Shown here piece after piece: positions 6,207 to 9,895 of a stretch of 9,895 nucleotides of DNA. The notes beneath the pieces were generated by a model. That model made no database searches, was not told the DNA's origin, and saw only the letters and a program-made list of their open reading frames with translations. Each line of letters opens with the position of its first letter. The stretch's first letter is position 1. Location: contig JAEYXX010000184.1 of the NCBI GenBank assembly GCA_023431055.1, forward strand, positions 1-9,895. Reading direction: 5' to 3'. The position numbers and the translations under genes are program-made. This DNA comes from Pseudomonadota bacterium (GTDB lineage Bacteria; Pseudomonadota; Gammaproteobacteria; Pseudomonadales; Pseudomonadaceae).

Positions 6207-6839
6207 TTATAAACGCGGCAGAAGAAGATCCTTCAGATCCGTCAGCTTGCCGTGAAAAAAGTGCCCGCATTCTGCCACTTTCAGCAGCTCGTGGGCACGC
6301 CCGAGATTGGCCGACCAGTCGTAGACCGCTTGCGGCTCGATCACTTCGTCCGTGTCCGGCTGGATCACCACCAGCGGGCATTGGCTGGCGGACGGGGTTT
6401 CAGCCGTCAGACGATGCACCGCTGGCGCGACCATGAACAGCTTGCTGGGCACTCGGCCTTGCGCTTCAAGACGAGCACCCAGCGCAGCTGCCACGAAGCC
6501 GCCAAAGGAAAAACCCAGCAGGGTAACGGGCAGATTCGGATACTTTTCCTGCAGCCAGGCGGCAACTGCCTCGGCGTCGTCCACTTCGCCGGTGCCCATG
6601 TCGTGGCTGCCGGCACTGGCGCCAACACCGCGATAATTGAAACGCAATGTGTGATATCCGCAATCGCGCGCAGTACGCTGCAGCGTGGACACCACCTTGT
6701 TGAGCATGGTGCCACCCTGTACCGGATTGGGATGACAGACCAGCGCCACGCCTCGGGCGTCAGGCACCTCCAGAAGAAGGGCTTCGAGTTGGCCCACCGG
6801 GCCTTGAATGAAAAGAGGGGTTTCGCGACTGAGCAACAC
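6207..6839 (-). CDS. Alpha/beta hydrolase (COG2945-type)
   Basis: This compact 210-residue alpha/beta hydrolase resembles the dienelactone-hydrolase side of the fold. The nucleophile elbow is GFSFGG (109-114) with Ser111. The acid is probably Asp164 in QPDTDEVIEP, and the catalytic His is His193 in CGHFFHG. HPNPVQGGTMLNKVV (36-50) and RFNYRGVGASAGSHD (66-80) form the oxyanion-hole and strand-4 region typical of this family. No signal peptide is seen, so it should be cytoplasmic. The GTG at 6839 is preceded by CGGAG four bases upstream; the TTG at 6836 is an alternative with better spacing. The gene is upstream of trpS on the same strand and divergent from zapG. The substrate is unknown. From memory, P. 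aeruginosa has a similar gene in the same place (near PA4440). Confidence 0.88.
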   Translation of the reverse strand: MLLSRETPLFIQGPVGQLEALLLEVPDARGVALVCHPNPVQGGTMLNKVVSTLQRTARDCGYHTLRFNYRGVGASAGSHDMGTGEVDDAEAVAAWLQEKYPNLPVTLLGFSFGGFVAAALGARLEAQGRVPSKLFMVAPAVHRLTAETPSASQCPLVVIQPDTDEVIEPQAVYDWSANLGRAHELLKVAECGHFFHGKLTDLKDLLLPRL

Positions 6840-6957
6840 TGAACTCCGTGACCCCGCAACGGGTCGACTCGTCTAGCAAACTGCCTGTGCGGTAAACGTA
6901 TACAGCGCAGGTTCGAGCCGCTAACGTAAAGCAAAGCCGTTTTGAGAGGAAGGACTC
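6840..6957. promoter_or_regulatory. Divergent intergenic region between the hydrolase and zapG
   Basis: These 118 bases separate two genes transcribed away from each other and so must hold promoters for both. I could not find a convincing -35/-10 pair at proper spacing on either strand. The only clear signal is the strong zapG ribosome site, AGAGGAAGGA, in 6945-6954. Confidence 0.4.
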
Positions 6958-7389
6958 GTGGAACAGACCGTTACAGCCTGGTTGATACCCGCTCTGACCC
7001 TGGTGGTCGGCATCGCCGTGGGCTTTGTGCTCGCCCGCCTGGCCCCCAATGCTGCACCGGGCCGTACGCAGCGGCAGATGGATGAAATGCAGGCGCGCTT
7101 CGAGGCCTACCAGAATGAAGTGGTCACCCACTTCAACACCACCGCCAGCCTGGTGAAGAAGCTCACCCAGAGCTACCAGGATGTGCAGGAACATCTGTCT
7201 GACGGCGCCAACCGCCTGGCTCTGGACGAACTGACCCGTCAGCGCCTGCTGGCGACCCTGAACAGCACCGAAGCGGGTGAAAAGCGCGAGCGCCTGACTC
7301 CGCCGAAGAACTACGAAATGCCCAAGGACTATGCGCCGAAGAGCGACGGTCCCGGCATGCTGGACGAGAGCTACGGGTTGAAGAAGTAA
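6958..7389 (+). CDS. zapG: ZapG/YhcB (DUF1043) inner-membrane protein
   Basis: This 143-residue protein of the DUF1043/YhcB family has been renamed ZapG in E. coli, where it links cell division with envelope growth. It has a single N-terminal membrane helix (about residues 7-28, WLIPALTLVVGIAVGFVLAR) and then a cytoplasmic coiled coil (about 36-80). The family-specific segment YQNEVVTHFNTTASLVKKLT (51-70), continuing QSYQDVQEHL, is intact. The tail from about 105 is rich in Lys, Pro and Glu and probably disordered. The start is GTG 6958, with the purine-rich ribosome site AGAGGAAGGA ending four bases upstream. It is divergent from the hydrolase and convergent with cysNC, and an intrinsic terminator follows 19 bases after the stop codon. 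Confidence 0.92.
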   Translation: MEQTVTAWLIPALTLVVGIAVGFVLARLAPNAAPGRTQRQMDEMQARFEAYQNEVVTHFNTTASLVKKLTQSYQDVQEHLSDGANRLALDELTRQRLLATLNSTEAGEKRERLTPPKNYEMPKDYAPKSDGPGMLDESYGLKK

Positions 7390-7408
7390 CCCATCAGCCA
7401 GAACACCG

Positions 7409-7435
7409 AGCCCCGCCTTTGCGGGGCTTTTTATT
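7409..7435 (+). terminator. Intrinsic terminator of zapG
   Basis: AGCCCCGC (7409-7416) pairs with GCGGGGCT (7421-7428) around CTTT, followed by TTTTATT. It lies 19 bases past the zapG stop codon in the right orientation. Confidence 0.88.
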
Positions 7436-7446
7436 GGGTATCTATT

Positions 7447-7469
7447 GTAGGAGCGGTCGAGTTCGATCA
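7447..7469 (+). repeat. Degenerate REP element
   Basis: GTAGGAGCG (7447-7455) is identical to the head of the REP arms at 7666-7725. The following bases (GTCGAGTTCGATC) keep the length and part of the palindrome with several substitutions. It is a third, decayed or variant copy in the same gap. Confidence 0.5.
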
Positions 7470-7470
7470 G

Positions 7471-7581
7471 TCCCCTCGCCCCTCCGGGGAGAGGGTTAGG
7501 GAGAGGGGGGGGGGAAACTGGCAGTTTTGCGGTGTCTTCTGCCCTCTCCCCCAGCCCCTCTCCCATAAATGGTAGAGGGGA
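7471..7581. repeat. Hairpin-forming dispersed repeat (CCCTCTCCC type)
   Basis: The left arm (from 7471, TCCCCTCGCCCCTCC onward, ending GGGAGAGG before the G-run) and the right arm (7541-7581, GCCCTCTCCCCCAGCCCC onward) are imperfect inverted copies. Each has its own hairpin, for example CCCCTCT (7555-7561) with AGAGGGG (7574-7580). The middle is about 27 bases. CCCTCTCCC-rich repeats of this kind are common in Pseudomonas and Xanthomonas intergenic DNA. It has the build of a short non-autonomous palindromic element. A run of ten G (7505-7514) lies at the inner edge of the left arm. Confidence 0.65.
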
Positions 7582-7621
7582 GCCAAACGTGTGCAACCTT
7601 AAGTGACCAGCATTACCGTCA

Positions 7622-7639
7622 TTGCGGGGCTTTTTATTG
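7622..7639 (+). repeat. Second copy of the zapG terminator's 3' half
   Basis: Bases 7622-7639 (TTGCGGGGCTTTTTATTG) are identical to 7419-7436 in the zapG terminator, 203 bases upstream. The 5' stem arm is absent here, so this copy cannot form the same terminator alone. The matching pair brackets the CCCTCTCCC-type repeat. Confidence 0.8.
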
Positions 7640-7665
7640 AGCGCGGTTGCGGGCTACGCGGGACG

Positions 7666-7725
7666 GTAGGAGCGAATTCATTCGCGATCATCGTGAGCCC
7701 CCATCGCGAATGAATTCGCTCCTAC
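7666..7725. repeat. Inverted REP pair (REPIN), GTAGGAGCGAATTCATTCGC type
   Basis: Two 23-base arms, 7666-7688 and 7703-7725, are perfect inverted complements around a 14-base loop (CATCGTGAGCCCCC). Each arm also contains its own small palindrome, GCGAAT-TC-ATTCGC. The GTAGGAGCG head and inner palindrome are the hallmark of Pseudomonas REP sequences, which are mobilised in trans by RAYT (TnpA-REP) transposases. No such transposase is in this window. Perfect identity of the arms suggests recent arrival or selection for the fold. Confidence 0.88.
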
Positions 7726-7744
7726 AAAAGACACCCCACAAACG

Positions 7745-7772
7745 ACGAGCCCCGCTATTAGGCGGGGCTCGT
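7745..7772. terminator. Hairpin terminator of cysNC
   Basis: ACGAGCCCCGC (7745-7755) pairs perfectly with GCGGGGCTCGT (7762-7772) around TATTAG, 14 bases beyond the cysNC stop codon. On the minus strand it is followed only by a weak T-rich stretch (CGTTTGT), so termination may be less efficient than at the other hairpins in the window. Confidence 0.75.
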
Positions 7773-7786
7773 TGCAATGCACGTGC

Positions 7787-9682
7787 TTAGATCGCGCCGC
7801 GGCTGCGCAGCAGGTCCAGAACCGCCTTGACGCCCTCCTCGACCGACTGCGTCTGGGTGTCGATCACCAGATCGGCATCCAGCGGCACGTCGTAGGGGAA
7901 GCCTTCGCCGGGAATATTGTCGCCACCGGCAGCATACAGCCCCTGCGGGTCGCGCTCGGCGCAGATCTGCGGCGAAGCCTGGACGTAGACGGTGACCAGG
8001 CGCTCACTGCCAATCAGCGCCTTGGCCTGTTCACGACCTTCGGCATCCGGGGCGACGAAGGCGGCCAGGGCGATCAGCCCGGCTTCGTTGAACTGGCGCG
8101 CCACATGGGCGGCGCGGCGCCAGTTTTCGGCGCGGCCGGCACGATCCTGCGGCAGGCCCTTGTTCAGGTCGTGGCGCAGGTTCTGCCCATCGAGCACGTA
8201 AACCGCACGGCCCATGTCGAACAGCTTGCGCTCCACGGCGTAGGCCAGGGTGCTCTTGCCGGCGCCGGACAGGCCGCTGAACAGCACGGTGGCTGGCTGC
8301 TGGCCGAAGCGCGCGGCGCGTTCCTCGGTCGACACGTGGGCCAGACGACCATGCTGACCGCCGCCATGGGCGACCGGGTCGGCGATGATCATGCCGGCGC
8401 CAACGGTGCCATTGGTCAGGCGGTCGATGACGATAAAGGCGCCGGTGGTACGGTTGTACTCGTAGCCATCCAGAGCAATCGGCGCATCCAGGGCGACCTT
8501 GACCCGGCCAATCTCGTTGAGCTTCAGCTCGCTGGCAGCGCCCTGCTCCAGGGTGTTCACGTCGACGCGATGGACGATGCTAGGGATCGAGCCCGGCACG
8601 TAGCTGGTGGCGCGTTTGATGTCGTATTTCTTGCCCGGCAGCATCGGCTCTTCGCCCAACCATACCAGCATGGCCTCGAAGCTGTCGCTGACCTGCGGAC
8701 GGTTGTCGGCATGCACCAGCATGTCGCCACGCGACACGTCGATCTCGTCTTCCAGGGTCAGGGTGATCGCCTGGCCCGGGCCGGCGTGCTCCAGCTCGCC
8801 CTCGAAGGTGACGATGGATTTGACCTTACTGGTCTTGCCCGAAGGCAGCGCCATGACTTCATCGCCCTTGCGCACGATGCCACTGGCCAGGGTGCCGGCG
8901 AAGCCGCGGAAGTTGAGGTTGGGGCGATTGACGTACTGCACCGGGAAGCGCAGGTCGTCGAAGTTGCGGTCGCCAGCCACTTCAACGCTCTCGAGAATCT
9001 CCATCAGCGACTGGCCGGTGTACCAGGGCGAGCGCTCGGACTTGTTGACCACGTTGTCGCCCTTGAGCGCCGACATTGGCACGAACTCGAGGGTGGTCGG
9101 GCGCAGGCCGATCTTCTCGGCGAAGGCCAGGTAGTCGGCCTTGATCTGCTCGAACACACCCTGATCGAAGTCCTTGAGGTCCATCTTGTTGACGGCGACG
9201 ACGATGTGCTTGATGCCCAGCAACGAGGCGATAAAGCTGTGCCGGCGGGTCTGGGTCTGCACGCCGTAACGGGCGTCGATCAGGATGATCGCCAGGTCGC
9301 AGGTCGAAGCGCCGGTGGCCATGTTGCGCGTGTACTGCTCATGGCCGGGGGTGTCGGCGATGATGAACTTGCGCTTGGCGGTACTGAAGTAGCGGTAGGC
9401 CACATCGATGGTGATGCCCTGCTCGCGCTCGGCCTGCAGGCCGTCGACCAGCAGCGCCAGGTCGATGTCATCGCCGGTGGTGCCGACTTTCTTCGAATCC
9501 TTGGTGATGGCTTCCAGATGATCTTCGTAGATCATCTTGGAGTCATGCAGCAGGCGGCCGATCAGCGTGCTCTTGCCGTCGTCGACGTTGCCGCAGGTAA
9601 GAAAGCGCAGCAATTCCTTGCGCTCGTGCTGAGCCAGGTAGGCAAGAATGTCCTGGCTAATCAAATCGGATTGGTGACTCAT
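7787..9682 (-). CDS. cysNC: Bifunctional sulfate adenylyltransferase subunit 1 / adenylylsulfate kinase
   Basis: This 631-residue fusion carries out two steps of sulfate activation in the cytoplasm. The N-terminal CysN GTPase drives ATP sulfurylase (with CysD) to make APS, and the C-terminal CysC domain phosphorylates APS to PAPS. The CysN half has the P-loop GNVDDGKST (31-39), G3 [12 protein letters not shown] (110-121) and G4 NKMD (165-168), with EF-Tu-like beta-barrel domains to about residue 440. The kinase half begins near 462 with the P-loop GLSGAGKST (470-478). Its later motifs are unusual: DGQN (498-501), VAPDAEGR (543-550) and GEGFPYDVP (592-600). Length matches other Pseudomonas CysNC. 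The ATG at 9682 is preceded by GAGGAT overlapping the cysD TGA, which suggests translational coupling. cysD is upstream with a 12-base gap. Expression probably follows sulfur limitation through CysB, but no site is visible here. Confidence 0.97.
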   Translation of the reverse strand: MSHQSDLISQDILAYLAQHERKELLRFLTCGNVDDGKSTLIGRLLHDSKMIYEDHLEAITKDSKKVGTTGDDIDLALLVDGLQAEREQGITIDVAYRYFSTAKRKFIIADTPGHEQYTRNMATGASTCDLAIILIDARYGVQTQTRRHSFIASLLGIKHIVVAVNKMDLKDFDQGVFEQIKADYLAFAEKIGLRPTTLEFVPMSALKGDNVVNKSERSPWYTGQSLMEILESVEVAGDRNFDDLRFPVQYVNRPNLNFRGFAGTLASGIVRKGDEVMALPSGKTSKVKSIVTFEGELEHAGPGQAITLTLEDEIDVSRGDMLVHADNRPQVSDSFEAMLVWLGEEPMLPGKKYDIKRATSYVPGSIPSIVHRVDVNTLEQGAASELKLNEIGRVKVALDAPIALDGYEYNRTTGAFIVIDRLTNGTVGAGMIIADPVAHGGGQHGRLAHVSTEERAARFGQQPATVLFSGLSGAGKSTLAYAVERKLFDMGRAVYVLDGQNLRHDLNKGLPQDRAGRAENWRRAAHVARQFNEAGLIALAAFVAPDAEGREQAKALIGSERLVTVYVQASPQICAERDPQGLYAAGGDNIPGEGFPYDVPLDADLVIDTQTQSVEEGVKAVLDLLRSRGAI

Positions 9683-9694
9683 GATGCGCGATCC

Positions 9695-9895
9695 TCAGAA
9701 ATAGCCCTGACGTTTCTTCTCTTCCATCGAACCAGCCTGGTCGTGGTCGATGACCCGGCCCTGACGTTCGCTGGTCTTGGTCAGGAGCATCTCCTGGATG
9801 ATTTCCGGCAGCGAGGTGGCCGTGGACTCCACCGCGCCGGTGAGCGGGTAGCAGCCAAGGGTACGGAAACGCACCATCTTCTTGGTGATGCGCGC
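9695..9895 (-). CDS. cysD: Sulfate adenylyltransferase subunit 2, C-terminal part
   Basis: The last 66 codons of CysD are visible; the gene continues past the right edge. CysD is the catalytic ATP-pyrophosphatase subunit that forms APS from ATP and sulfate and works in a complex with the CysN part of CysNC. The visible sequence contains [14 protein letters not shown] and [20 protein letters not shown], and it ends KRQGYF. These are highly conserved CysD C-terminal segments. The frame is intact. Its TGA stop overlaps the cysNC ribosome site, consistent with an operon whose two products are needed in equal amounts. Confidence 0.96.
   Translation of the reverse strand, partial: ARITKKMVRFRTLGCYPLTGAVESTATSLPEIIQEMLLTKTSERQGRVIDHDQAGSMEEKKRQGYF

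Larger units (their letters stand above)
7390..7786. other. Repeat-rich gap between convergent zapG and cysNC
   Basis: These 397 bases have no credible gene. They hold, left to right, the zapG terminator, a degenerate REP, a hairpin-forming repeat with a ten-G run, a second copy of part of the zapG terminator, an inverted REP pair and the cysNC terminator. The individual parts are listed separately. Placement between two 3' ends is typical of where such elements accumulate without harm. Confidence 0.85.

Noticed and set aside
6760..7596. 278-codon minus-strand open frame spanning the zapG gene and the repeat-rich gap
   Set aside because: Its N-terminus is translated from the CCCTCTCCC-type repeat (PLPNPLPGG-type peptide), a well-known source of false genes, and the rest is antisense to zapG.
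7447..7725. CRISPR array in the repeat-rich gap
   Set aside because: The repeats are inverted and of several families, with no regularly spaced direct repeats or spacers and no cas gene nearby.

Overview
The window is GC-rich, densely coded DNA from a Pseudomonas chromosome. The genus call rests on four things: a fused CysNC located next to CysD, a long form of TrpS, the order trpS / alpha-beta hydrolase / zapG / cysNC / cysD, which from memory matches the P. aeruginosa chromosome, and Pseudomonas-type REP palindromes that begin GTAGGAGCG. The species cannot be fixed from this. The content is core metabolism and housekeeping. I see no phage, transposase, CRISPR array, tRNA or rRNA.

Layout. 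Bases 1-53 hold the start of an unidentified minus-strand gene that runs off the left edge. Next is a minus-strand long-chain-type acyl-CoA dehydrogenase (126-1265). It diverges from a GlxA-type AraC regulator (1400-2404) across a 134-base gap that carries an operator-like inverted repeat. Downstream of the regulator is an exported helical-repeat protein (2514-3469) broken by a one-base frameshift near 2990. A strong symmetric terminator (3501-3535) separates it from the convergent zapE (3547-4641). zapE is followed, moving right, by trpS (4741-6087) and an alpha/beta hydrolase (6207-6839), all on the minus strand. A palindromic repeat sits directly behind the stop codon of trpS and another behind that of the hydrolase. 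zapG (6958-7389) is divergent from the hydrolase. A 397-base gap (7390-7786) rich in repeats separates zapG from the convergent cysNC (7787-9682). The 3' end of cysD (9695-9895) lies at the right edge.

How the genes work together. CysD and CysNC form the ATP sulfurylase / APS kinase that activates sulfate, and cysNC is probably translationally coupled to cysD. TrpS charges tRNA-Trp. ZapE and ZapG are cell-division and envelope-associated proteins. The acyl-CoA dehydrogenase probably serves fatty-acid or branched acyl-CoA oxidation, and the divergent GlxA-type regulator is a natural candidate to control it, though this is inference.

The points most worth a second look are regulatory or structural. 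A promoter-like element for zapE appears to be embedded in the trpS terminator, with its -10 in the hairpin loop. The APS-kinase half of CysNC has divergent active-site motifs. TrpS has a C-terminal extension of about 100 residues. The zapG/cysNC gap combines a REP pair, a hairpin-forming repeat with a ten-G run and a duplicated half-terminator.
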